Under the pieces are notes generated by a model. That model was not told where the DNA came from, did no database searches, and saw nothing but the letters and a program-made list of their open reading frames with translations. The translations under genes and the position numbers were made by a program. DNA of 5,671 nt from an uncultured Lachnospiraceae bacterium. Its GTDB lineage: Bacteria; Bacillota; Clostridia; Lachnospirales; Lachnospiraceae. Shown here piece by piece: positions 1-5,368 of this stretch. The stretch is taken from the NCBI GenBank assembly GCA_902489645.1, contig CABUAW010000097.1, positions 1-5,671 of the forward strand, read 5' to 3'. The first letter of the stretch is position 1; each line of letters opens with the position of its first letter.

Positions 1-171
1 CTCGGAAGTAACCAAAGATTTACCGACGCCGCCCTTGCCACTGACAACGCCAATCACATGCCCGATATGGCTTTTTGCATTGGCCGGAACATGAAAATCC
101 TCTGCCTTTCTTGATGAACATCCTTCCACATTGCAGGAACTGCAGCTGGATTCATTACATGATTCGCTCAT
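1..171 (-). CDS. mrp: Mrp/Nbp35-family Fe-S cluster carrier ATPase, N-terminal 57 residues (cut by window edge)
   Basis: This is the start of a P-loop ATPase of the Mrp/Nbp35 (ApbC) family, cytosolic proteins that bind and transfer Fe-S clusters. Translating back from 171 gives 57 in-frame codons that run off the window. Residues 44-52 read SGKGGVGKS, the deviant Walker A loop of the MinD/Mrp/ParA group, preceded by the beta strand HVIGVV. Ahead of it is a Ser/Cys-rich segment with Cys5, Cys10, Cys13 and Cys18, as in Nbp35-type proteins, where N-terminal cysteines bind a cluster. The ATG at 171 was chosen because AAAGGAG ends 8 bases before it; a GTG three codons upstream overlaps that site and is less likely. 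The gene follows the 164-residue gene by 32 bp and has its own promoter. The family call rests on the P-loop and cysteines; the C-terminal CxxC motif lies outside the window. Confidence 0.9.
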   Translation of the reverse strand, partial: MSESCNESSCSSCNVEGCSSRKAEDFHVPANAKSHIGHVIGVVSGKGGVGKSLVTSE

Positions 172-202
172 TGATTTCACTCCTTTAAATTTCGTATCAT
201 TC

Positions 203-232
203 ATTATACTACGCGGCCTCTGAGTAAGTCAA
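203..232 (-). promoter_or_regulatory. Sigma-A-type promoter for the Mrp/Nbp35 gene
   Basis: Read on the minus strand, a -35 box TTGACT (232-227) and a perfect -10 box TATAAT (208-203) are separated by 18 bases. Transcription would start near 196, about 25 bases before the ATG, leaving a short leader that holds the AAAGGAG site. The promoter lies in the last codons of the preceding gene, and its -10 box covers that gene's TAA stop. The hexamers are seen directly; activity is inferred. Confidence 0.7.
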
Positions 233-698
233 GGAGTCCCCTTCTTTCTTTGAAGCCGGCATTAATTTTTTCAAAATCTCCCCGTTGAATCTGGTTTTTA
301 GGAAAATTTTTTCGCCATTCCTCCACCAGAAAATCGGCCAGCTGGTCGGTAGACTTCGTTTGAAATCTGGCAATGGCCGGCACCACAAAAAGAGCGGTAA
401 AGGCGCTGTCCTCCATCATCTGCATTTCTCTTTTTGATTTTTTGGAAATTCCGTTAATTTTTTCCATTTCATGGGCCATAATCTTCAAGGCCACTTCCCG
501 CGCATAGGCCTCCGGTTCTCCCTGCATTTCATAGAGAGCGTCATAGGCTCTCAATCCCTGGCAATAAATATCATAGAAGGCTAAAAATTCTTTTTCATAA
601 TTCTTTTTATTAAATATCGTCTTAATATTCCTGTCATTATCTACAATATGAATCAGGCCAAAGTTCACTATCTTCTCTTTTTCTTCTCTTCCCTGCAT
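204..698 (-). CDS. Unrecognised 164-residue cytosolic protein
   Basis: I do not recognise this family. The product is charged (many Lys, Glu, Arg), probably mainly alpha-helical, with no signal peptide and no convincing membrane span; the only hydrophobic stretch is about residues 99-109 (AFTALFVVPAI). A single cysteine sits at residue 46. The C-terminal third (residues 117-150) has the spacing DQLADFLVEEW, NFPKNQIQRG, then FEKINAGFK, which looks like a folded, conserved segment. The ATG start is supported by GGGGAG ending 6 bases upstream, and the reading frame is intact. It lies 85 bp after rny, beyond a terminator, and 32 bp before the Mrp ATPase. No strong promoter is visible for it, so it may depend on read-through from rny or on a weak promoter. 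Gene reality is well supported by ribosome site, length and spacing; function is unknown. Confidence 0.85.
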   Translation of the reverse strand: MQGREEKEKIVNFGLIHIVDNDRNIKTIFNKKNYEKEFLAFYDIYCQGLRAYDALYEMQGEPEAYAREVALKIMAHEMEKINGISKKSKREMQMMEDSAFTALFVVPAIARFQTKSTDQLADFLVEEWRKNFPKNQIQRGDFEKINAGFKERRGLLDLLRGRVV

Positions 699-716
699 AA
701 AATTCTCCCCATAATA

Positions 717-752
717 ACATAAAACCCCTGGAAGAAGAACTCTTCCAAGGGT
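717..752 (-). terminator. Rho-independent terminator after rny
   Basis: On the minus strand a 12-bp stem (arms 752-741 and 735-724, one G-T wobble) closes a 5-base loop, GTTCT, and is followed by TTTTATGTT. The stem begins about 32 bases after the rny stop codon. The T-run is short, so some read-through into the 164-residue gene is plausible. Confidence 0.75.
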
Positions 753-783
753 CTATATATCCTGTCAATTTCAACGATGCACT

Positions 784-2337
784 TTATTTTGCATAATCAG
801 TTACTCGTGATTCACGAATAACATTTACTTTAATCTGTCCCGGATATTCCAATTCATCCTCAATCCTCTTGGAAATATCTCTGGCCAGTAATATCATGTC
901 ATCATCGTTAATCTGTTCTGGAACTACCATGATACGAATCTCTCGTCCTGCCTGTATAGCAAAAGATTTATCAACGCCTTTAAAGTCATTGGCGATATCT
1001 TCTAATTGTTTTAATCTGTTAGTATAAGTTTCTAAGGTTTCTCTACGAGCTCCTGGTCTTGCAGCAGAAATAGTATCTGCGGCCTGTACAATACATGCAA
1101 TCAGTGTTTCTGGTTCTACGTCGCCGTGATGGGATTCCACAGCATTGATAACAATGGCGGATTCTTTATATTTACGGCACAAATCCACACCGATGGAAAT
1201 ATGGGAACCTTCCATCTCGTGGTCTACGGATTTACCAATATCATGCAACAGTCCGGCTCTCTTAGCCATCCTTACATCAGCGCCCAGTTCGCCAGCCAGC
1301 AAACCGGATAAATGAGCTACTTCAATAGAGTGCTTCAAAGCATTCTGTCCATAGCTTGTACGATACTTCATCTTACCAAGCAAACGCACCAATTCCGGAT
1401 GGATACCGTGTACCCCAACTTCCAGAGTTGCTGCTTCCCCCTCTTCACGAATCATGGTTTCAACCTCTTTCTGAGCCTTTTCAACCATCTCTTCGATTCG
1501 TGCCGGATGAATACGTCCGTCAACAATCAGTTTTTCCAGAGCAATCCGGGCCACTTCACGGCGAATCGGGTCAAAACTGGACAAAATGACTGCTTCCGGT
1601 GTGTCATCGATGATTAAATCAATGCCGGTCATCGTCTCCAGAGTACGGATATTCCGTCCCTCACGTCCAATGATACGTCCTTTCATTTCATCATTTGGCA
1701 GCGGTACAACAGAAATCGTTGTCTCTGCCACATGGTCGGCCGCACATTTCTGAATGGCTGTCACCACGTATTCCTTTGCTTTTTTATTCGCTTCTTCCTT
1801 TGCCTTGTTTTCAAGGTCTTTAACTAACATTGCGGTTTCATGCTTAACGTCATCTTCAACCGTTCTTAAAAGATATTCCTTTGCTTGTTCGGAGGTTAAA
1901 CCTGAGATTCTTTCGAGTTCCTGTACTCTTTTCTGGCTGAGTTCGTTTACTTCTGCCAACTGCTTGTTCAATCTGTCCTTGCGTGATGCCAACTGGTTTT
2001 CTTTCTTTTCAAGAGAATCCGCCTTACGGTCCACAGCTTCTTCTTTGGAAAGTACACGTTTTTCATACTTCTGCAATTCGCTTCTGCGTTCCTTACTTTC
2101 TTTTTCAAGCTCATTTTTATTCTTTAAAGCTTCTTCCTTGACTTCAAGAAGGCCTTCACGTTTTTTCGCTTCAGCGGTTTTCATGGCTTCGTCGATAATC
2201 TCACGAGCCTTTTCCTCTGCTGAACCAATCTTGGATTCTACGACTTTTTTTCTATAAGAAATCGCCACATTCCAAACGATAAGGGCAGTTACTAAAACAG
2301 CTACAACAATAACTATAACTGCAGTAATTAACGGCAC
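784..2337 (-). CDS. rny: Ribonuclease Y
   Basis: RNase Y is the membrane-anchored endoribonuclease that initiates mRNA decay in many Firmicutes. The 517 residues match the usual length (about 520) and domain order: an N-terminal membrane span (about 3-24), a long charged coiled coil (about 30-190), a KH RNA-binding domain (about 208-275) with the GREG loop at 224-227, an HD phosphohydrolase domain with His336, the HD pair His365-Asp366 in LLHDIGKS, His379, His403-His404 and Asp421, and a C-terminal domain ending near VNVIRESRVTDYAK. The metal-binding residues appear intact. The start is GTG, chosen because a full AAGGAGG lies 7 bases upstream and the membrane span begins immediately; no competing ATG is nearby. 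The gene has its own promoter 132 bp after recX and its own terminator, so it is probably a separate transcription unit. Confidence 0.98.
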   Translation of the reverse strand: MPLITAVIVIVVAVLVTALIVWNVAISYRKKVVESKIGSAEEKAREIIDEAMKTAEAKKREGLLEVKEEALKNKNELEKESKERRSELQKYEKRVLSKEEAVDRKADSLEKKENQLASRKDRLNKQLAEVNELSQKRVQELERISGLTSEQAKEYLLRTVEDDVKHETAMLVKDLENKAKEEANKKAKEYVVTAIQKCAADHVAETTISVVPLPNDEMKGRIIGREGRNIRTLETMTGIDLIIDDTPEAVILSSFDPIRREVARIALEKLIVDGRIHPARIEEMVEKAQKEVETMIREEGEAATLEVGVHGIHPELVRLLGKMKYRTSYGQNALKHSIEVAHLSGLLAGELGADVRMAKRAGLLHDIGKSVDHEMEGSHISIGVDLCRKYKESAIVINAVESHHGDVEPETLIACIVQAADTISAARPGARRETLETYTNRLKQLEDIANDFKGVDKSFAIQAGREIRIMVVPEQINDDDMILLARDISKRIEDELEYPGQIKVNVIRESRVTDYAK

Positions 2338-2351
2338 AGGAGCACCTCCTT
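2338..2351 (-). promoter_or_regulatory. rny ribosome-binding site inside a small hairpin
   Basis: The minus strand reads AAGGAGGTGCTCCT directly before the GTG start. AAGGAGG (2351-2345) is an ideal Shine-Dalgarno sequence, but its AGGAG (2350-2346) can pair with CTCCT (2342-2338) across a GTG triloop. This 5-bp stem would partly hide the ribosome site and abuts the start codon. The ribosome site is clear; regulatory use of the hairpin is inference. Confidence 0.6.
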
Positions 2352-2363
2352 ATTTAGTTTTAA

Positions 2364-2379
2364 TTGTATATAAATACAA
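2364..2379 (-). promoter_or_regulatory. Hairpin at the 5' end of the rny leader
   Basis: TTGTAT (2379-2374) and ATACAA (2369-2364) form a perfect 6-bp stem with a 4-base TTAT loop. The predicted transcription start is near 2380, so the transcript would begin with this hairpin. Terminal stem-loops are known to protect bacterial mRNAs from 5'-end-dependent decay. The stem is A/T-rich and modest, so a function is uncertain. Confidence 0.4.
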
Positions 2380-2386
2380 CACTTAA

Positions 2387-2415
2387 ATTCTATACTTTTT
2401 TTATAATTATGTCAA
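2387..2415 (-). promoter_or_regulatory. Sigma-A-type promoter for rny
   Basis: On the minus strand a perfect -35 box TTGACA (2415-2410) and a -10 box TAGAAT (2392-2387, 5 of 6) are 17 bases apart, with an A/T-rich spacer. The start point would be near 2380, giving a leader of about 43 bases before the GTG. This is the only strong promoter in the 132-bp recX-rny gap and suggests rny does not depend on SOS-controlled recA transcription. Confidence 0.8.
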
Positions 2416-2469
2416 GTAGAATTCATGATTGTACCGACATATTGACTAAATATTTGTAAAAAAATTGTC

Positions 2470-3075
2470 TCATATGCCCAATTCTCTATAAACTGACAGA
2501 ATATCCCCGCCTTTAAAGCCATGACGTGCCAGATACCGCATCATCCGCTCTTTTTCTTTAGCTTCGGGCGCCGGATGTTCACCCCACCGCTTCCGAATCA
2601 AATGACGAATCGCCGTCTTGTCCTCCGGCAGCTTCACACCATCCTCCGACTCGGATAGGTCATGCAAATTTATGCCTTTCGCGGCCAGCTCATATTCCAG
2701 TTCTCTCCGGCTCTTTGATGTTCCTCTATATTCAATATAATTTCGTGCAAAACGCCCATCGTCTATATAATGATATCCTTCCGCATACTGAATCGCCGGC
2801 CTGATGACCCCGTCGGGATAACCGTCCACACGTAATCTCTGAATCAGTTCTCCACGGCTTCGGTCCCGGACTTTAAGCAAATTCAACACCCGCATTTTCG
2901 CCTTTGGAAGCATGTATTCTCTATACAGCTTCGCAAGAAGCTGTTCGTCGATTTCTTCGCCGGCTTTTGCTCCAAAAGAATTCCAATCTCTTTCAGAGAT
3001 AATAAAACGGTCGCCGTCAGCCAGCGTTATCTTTACTTTATCTCTGCCTTTTTTCTCGATGTATGATATAAGCAT
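2470..3075 (-). CDS. recX: Regulatory protein RecX
   Basis: RecX binds the RecA filament and tunes its growth and activity in recombination and SOS repair. The 201-residue product has the Firmicute layout: a small N-terminal beta-rich region (about 1-55, with KVKITLADGDRFIIS) followed by tandem three-helix RecX repeats. The first repeat (about 58-98) includes RDRSRGELIQRLR; the second carries the family hallmark YIDDGRFARNYI at 103-114 and RRELEYELAAKGI; a third weaker repeat follows (about 152-201), ending in ARHGFKGGDILSVYREL. The length is within the family range. The ATG is preceded by CAGGAG at 7 bases. It follows recA by 91 bp, the classic recA-recX order, but with a strong inverted repeat in between, so its expression is probably a fraction of that of recA. 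Its frame is intact. Confidence 0.95.
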   Translation of the reverse strand: MLISYIEKKGRDKVKITLADGDRFIISERDWNSFGAKAGEEIDEQLLAKLYREYMLPKAKMRVLNLLKVRDRSRGELIQRLRVDGYPDGVIRPAIQYAEGYHYIDDGRFARNYIEYRGTSKSRRELEYELAAKGINLHDLSESEDGVKLPEDKTAIRHLIRKRWGEHPAPEAKEKERMMRYLARHGFKGGDILSVYRELGI

Positions 3076-3095
3076 ATAAATTCTCCTGAATTATC

Positions 3096-3137
3096 AAAAC
3101 CCTGTCAATTTTGCTTTTTGACAATTGACAGGGTTTT
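3096..3137 (-). terminator. Perfect inverted repeat between recA and recX, probable terminator/attenuator
   Basis: Two perfectly complementary 15-base arms (3137-3123 and 3110-3096 on the minus strand) enclose a 12-base loop. The stem ends in a run of four T followed by GATAATT, and it starts about 29 bases after the recA stop codon. The distal arm ends only about 9 bases before the recX ribosome site. This looks like an intrinsic terminator for recA with a short T-tract that could allow partial read-through into recX. The arms end in AAAA/TTTT, so it could work in both directions, but no convergent gene is present. Confidence 0.8.
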
Positions 3138-3166
3138 ATCTGAACTATCATGTAAAATTTCTGTAG

Positions 3167-4297
3167 TTATTCTGCTGTTCCGGTTACGACTGCCTCCGTA
3201 TCCGGCAAATCTGCGCTCGGTACGTCTTCTGCCTTTGTAACTTCTCCGGCTGTTTCAGCGGCGCCGCCAAGTCCGTAATGCGCCCGAACCTTCTGTGCAA
3301 CTTCTTCCATAATCTCAGGATTATCTCTCAAATATGCCTTGGCATTCTCACGGCCCTGTCCAATCTTACTTCCATTATAGGAATACCATGCGCCGCTCTT
3401 GACAATAATATCCACGTTGGCCGCCAGGTCCAGAATATCTCCTTCTCTGGAAATGCCCTTTCCGAACATAATATCAAACTCCGCCTCTCTGAATGGCGGG
3501 GCGATTTTATTCTTAACAACCTTAACACGGGTACGGTTACCGATAACTTCACCGTTCATCTTCAGGGATTCAATACGGCGGATATCCATACGAACCGATG
3601 AATAAAACTTCAAGGCCCGCCCGCCGGTCGTTGTCTCCGGGCTTCCGAACAAAACTCCGACCTTTTCACGAAGCTGATTAATGAAGATAACGACACAGTT
3701 GGATTTGCTGATGACTGCGGTCAGTTTTCGAAGGGCCTGGGACATTAAACGGGCTTGAAGTCCTACATGGGCGTCGCCCATCTCTCCGTCAATCTCAGCC
3801 TTCGGCACAAGGGCTGCAACCGAGTCAATGACAACGATATCAATAGCGCCGGAACGGACCATAGTCTCCGCAATCTCAAGGGCCTGTTCGCCGTTATCCG
3901 GCTGAGAAATATATAAATTATCAATATCCACACCGATATTGCGTGCATACGCAGGGTCCAGCGCATGCTCCGCATCAATAAACCCGGCAATACCGCCAAG
4001 CTTCTGTACCTCGGCAACCATATGAAGGGTTACGGTCGTCTTACCGGAAGATTCCGGGCCGTAAATCTCGATAATACGTCCCTTAGGCAGGCCGCCAAGT
4101 CCTAAAGCCAAATCCAGACTCAATGCCCCGGTAGGTACAGTCTCCACATCCATATTCGCTCTGTTATCACCAAGCTTCATAATCGAACCTTTGCCGTACT
4201 GCTTCTCTATATGTGCAATCGCCGCATCCAGCGCTTTCATCTTATCCACTTTATCGACCTTATCCAATCGTTCTGCTTTATCTGATTTGCTTCCCAT
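3167..4297 (-). CDS. recA: Recombinase RecA
   Basis: RecA is the DNA-strand-exchange ATPase that drives homologous recombination and activates LexA self-cleavage. From the chosen start the protein is 376 residues. Residues 80-88 are the Walker A loop GPESSGKTT; FIDAEHALD with the catalytic-type Glu lies at 107-115; Walker B is at about 153-159 (IVVIDSV); loop L1 is near 165-175; loop L2 at about 207-232 includes NQLREKVGVLFGSPETTTGG. The C-terminus is Ala/Glu-rich and acidic, as usual. The ATG at 4297 is preferred because AAGGAG lies 9 bases upstream. An in-frame ATG at 4333 would add 12 residues but has only a weak ribosome site and lies inside the LexA operator. A lysine/aspartate-rich segment (residues 11-20) makes the N-terminus about 12 residues longer than in E. 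coli RecA. The promoter and SOS box are just upstream. Confidence 0.98.
   Translation of the reverse strand: MGSKSDKAERLDKVDKVDKMKALDAAIAHIEKQYGKGSIMKLGDNRANMDVETVPTGALSLDLALGLGGLPKGRIIEIYGPESSGKTTVTLHMVAEVQKLGGIAGFIDAEHALDPAYARNIGVDIDNLYISQPDNGEQALEIAETMVRSGAIDIVVIDSVAALVPKAEIDGEMGDAHVGLQARLMSQALRKLTAVISKSNCVVIFINQLREKVGVLFGSPETTTGGRALKFYSSVRMDIRRIESLKMNGEVIGNRTRVKVVKNKIAPPFREAEFDIMFGKGISREGDILDLAANVDIIVKSGAWYSYNGSKIGQGRENAKAYLRDNPEIMEEVAQKVRAHYGLGGAAETAGEVTKAEDVPSADLPDTEAVVTGTAE
4238..4264 (-). repeat. Three imperfect 9-bp repeats in the recA N-terminus
   Basis: The minus strand reads GATAAGGTC, GATAAAGTG, GATAAGATG in tandem, encoding Asp-Lys-Val, Asp-Lys-Val, Asp-Lys-Met at residues 12-20 of RecA. 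The repeats are in frame and fall in the flexible segment before the first conserved helix, so copy-number change would lengthen or shorten the protein without a frameshift. Confidence 0.6.
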
Positions 4298-4326
4298 AGA
4301 TTCTTTCTCCTTATCTGCGTATATTT

Positions 4327-4340
4327 CGAACATTTGTTCA
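4327..4340 (-). promoter_or_regulatory. LexA-binding SOS box of recA
   Basis: The core GAAC-N4-GTTC is perfect (4328-4339; AAAT as the minus-strand spacer) and is flanked by T and G, so 13 of 14 positions fit the Gram-positive consensus CGAAC-N4-GTTCG up to one flank. It lies just downstream of the predicted start point (near 4344), where bound LexA would block RNA polymerase. This predicts DNA-damage induction of recA. The operator core contains the ATG at 4333. No lexA gene is in the window, so the repressor is inferred. Confidence 0.85.
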
Positions 4341-4350
4341 CTCTGTATTT

Positions 4351-4379
4351 ATCATACACGATTTTTTTTTCTGTGTCAA
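4351..4379 (-). promoter_or_regulatory. Sigma-A-type promoter for recA
   Basis: A perfect -35 box TTGACA (4379-4374) and a -10 box TATGAT (4356-4351, 5 of 6) are separated by 17 bases, including a run of nine A. Transcription should start near 4344, giving a leader of about 47 bases that begins with the SOS box. A second, poorer candidate lies upstream: a perfect TATAAT at 4387-4382 with TTTACC 17 bases before it. Confidence 0.85.
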
Positions 4380-4410
4380 TGATTATATCGCCATTTTTTT
4401 CCCGGGTAAA

Positions 4411-5289
4411 TCACATTTGTTCGCCGGATTCGACATCATCTTCTCCAATGATATCGTTTTCCAATGAAATCACTCTGAAAAACCGGCCTTTTTTCAGCTC
4501 ATACAATCCGAAAAGTCCTATCAGACAGAAAACAACAATGCCTATCGAATACTGCATAGAAGTCAGAGGGCTTAACTGATTCATAGCCAAAGCCGACAGA
4601 TTGCTGACCATATGGAAAAGAACCGGAGCCGCAAAACTTCCGCTCCGCTTATAAGCAAAAATCATAAATAAAGAGAATACAAAGGCATAAACGAGCTGAA
4701 TCATCGTTCCGTGATAAAGTCCAAATAAAAGACTGGTTAAGATGGCGCCGGCCGTCTCACTGCCAAAGTTGCTGATTCTTTCAAAAATAAGTCCGCGAAA
4801 CATCAGCTCCTCTGAAATCGGCATCAAAAATCCAATCACCAGAACCTGCAAATAATAAGGCTCCGAGTAGATGCCCCTCGCAATCCGCGCATAGTCAACA
4901 TCATAACGGAAAAATTCAAAAGCATTGACGCCCAGATTAAAAGCTACCGTCATGCCGATGGCCACAAGCGCCACATAAATATATTTTCTATAGACCGGTT
5001 TCAGCGCCTGTAGACGATATGGCCGTTTCAGCCACTCTTTATTCAGCATCCGGTAAAAAATCGGAATAGAAATAACCGCAGAAATTCCTGAAATTAAAAC
5101 CACATTCTCATTCAGCATTTCATAGGACGCATTTCTCAGTTCAAGTATCTGACTGTCGTTTAATACGGCTTCCGGCGCCACCGCGCTGTTCATAAATATA
5201 AACGTCGCACAAAATGTTATCAAATATTGAATCAATATTAAAATTATCATCGGTGATATAATGCCTATCGCCCTTTTCAACGCATTCAT
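4411..5289 (-). CDS. CPBP-family intramembrane metalloprotease
   Basis: This 292-residue polytopic membrane protein belongs to the CPBP (CAAX protease/bacteriocin-processing, ABI) family of intramembrane glutamate proteases. All three family motifs are present: EExxxR as Glu160-Glu161 to Arg165 (EELMFR), FxxxH as Phe189 to His193 (FGLYH), and HxxxN as His226 to Asn230. About eight hydrophobic segments can be seen, near 9-33, 62-79, 103-123, 146-158, 178-192, 196-213, 219-235 and 246-264, followed by an acidic soluble tail. Substrates are unknown; family members include prenyl-protein-type proteases and bacteriocin self-immunity proteins, and nothing nearby identifies a partner. The ATG at 5289 has only a distant, weak ribosome site (GAGGG about 11 bases upstream). 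It sits between the rnpB terminator and the recA promoter, with no strong promoter of its own visible and no hairpin terminator after it. Confidence 0.93.
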   Translation of the reverse strand: MNALKRAIGIISPMIILILIQYLITFCATFIFMNSAVAPEAVLNDSQILELRNASYEMLNENVVLISGISAVISIPIFYRMLNKEWLKRPYRLQALKPVYRKYIYVALVAIGMTVAFNLGVNAFEFFRYDVDYARIARGIYSEPYYLQVLVIGFLMPISEELMFRGLIFERISNFGSETAGAILTSLLFGLYHGTMIQLVYAFVFSLFMIFAYKRSGSFAAPVLFHMVSNLSALAMNQLSPLTSMQYSIGIVVFCLIGLFGLYELKKGRFFRVISLENDIIGEDDVESGEQM

Positions 5290-5336
5290 TTTCTATCTTT
5301 CCCTCTTTTGTCTGATATCATTTTTCCTGAATAACG

Positions 5337-5368
5337 AAAAAAGACACTGAAAAACCAGCATCTTTTTT
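5337..5368 (-). terminator. Rho-independent terminator of rnpB
   Basis: On the minus strand a 13-bp stem (arms 5368-5356 and 5349-5337, two G-T wobbles) encloses a 6-base GTTTTT loop and ends in a run of six T. It begins directly after the end of the RNase P RNA, as expected for a short non-coding transcript. Because the arms end in A and T runs, the outer pairs overlap the T-tract. Confidence 0.85.

Noticed and set aside
711..716. A TATTAT -10-like hexamer before the 164-residue gene.
   Set aside because: It lies directly against the Shine-Dalgarno sequence, so the transcript would start within or after the ribosome site, and the -35 candidate matches only 3 of 6.
761..771. The 11-mer CCTGTCAATTT occurs both here and in the recA-recX hairpin (3101-3111).
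   Set aside because: Several shared 11-mers are expected by chance in a window of this size; there is no second arm or shared context here.
1126..2257. Several plus-strand open frames opposite rny (61-167 codons).
   Set aside because: They are antisense shadows of a complete, strongly conserved RNase Y gene. Their translations are low in complexity (Ser/Phe-rich, as expected opposite a Lys/Glu-rich coiled coil), and no suitable ribosome sites were noticed.
2458..2483. Possible terminator after recX: AATTG/CAATT stem followed by a T-run on the minus strand.
   Set aside because: The stem is only 5 A/T-rich bp with an 11-base loop and overlaps the recX stop. The T-run is suggestive, but the hairpin is too weak to call.
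3278..4579. Open frames on both strands overlapping recA and the end of the CPBP gene.
   Set aside because: They lie in alternative frames of genes with intact, recognisable products and show no domain-like composition.
5290..5336. Search for a promoter of the CPBP gene in the gap after the rnpB terminator.
   Set aside because: The gap is A/T-rich, but no pair of hexamers with acceptable spacing was found.
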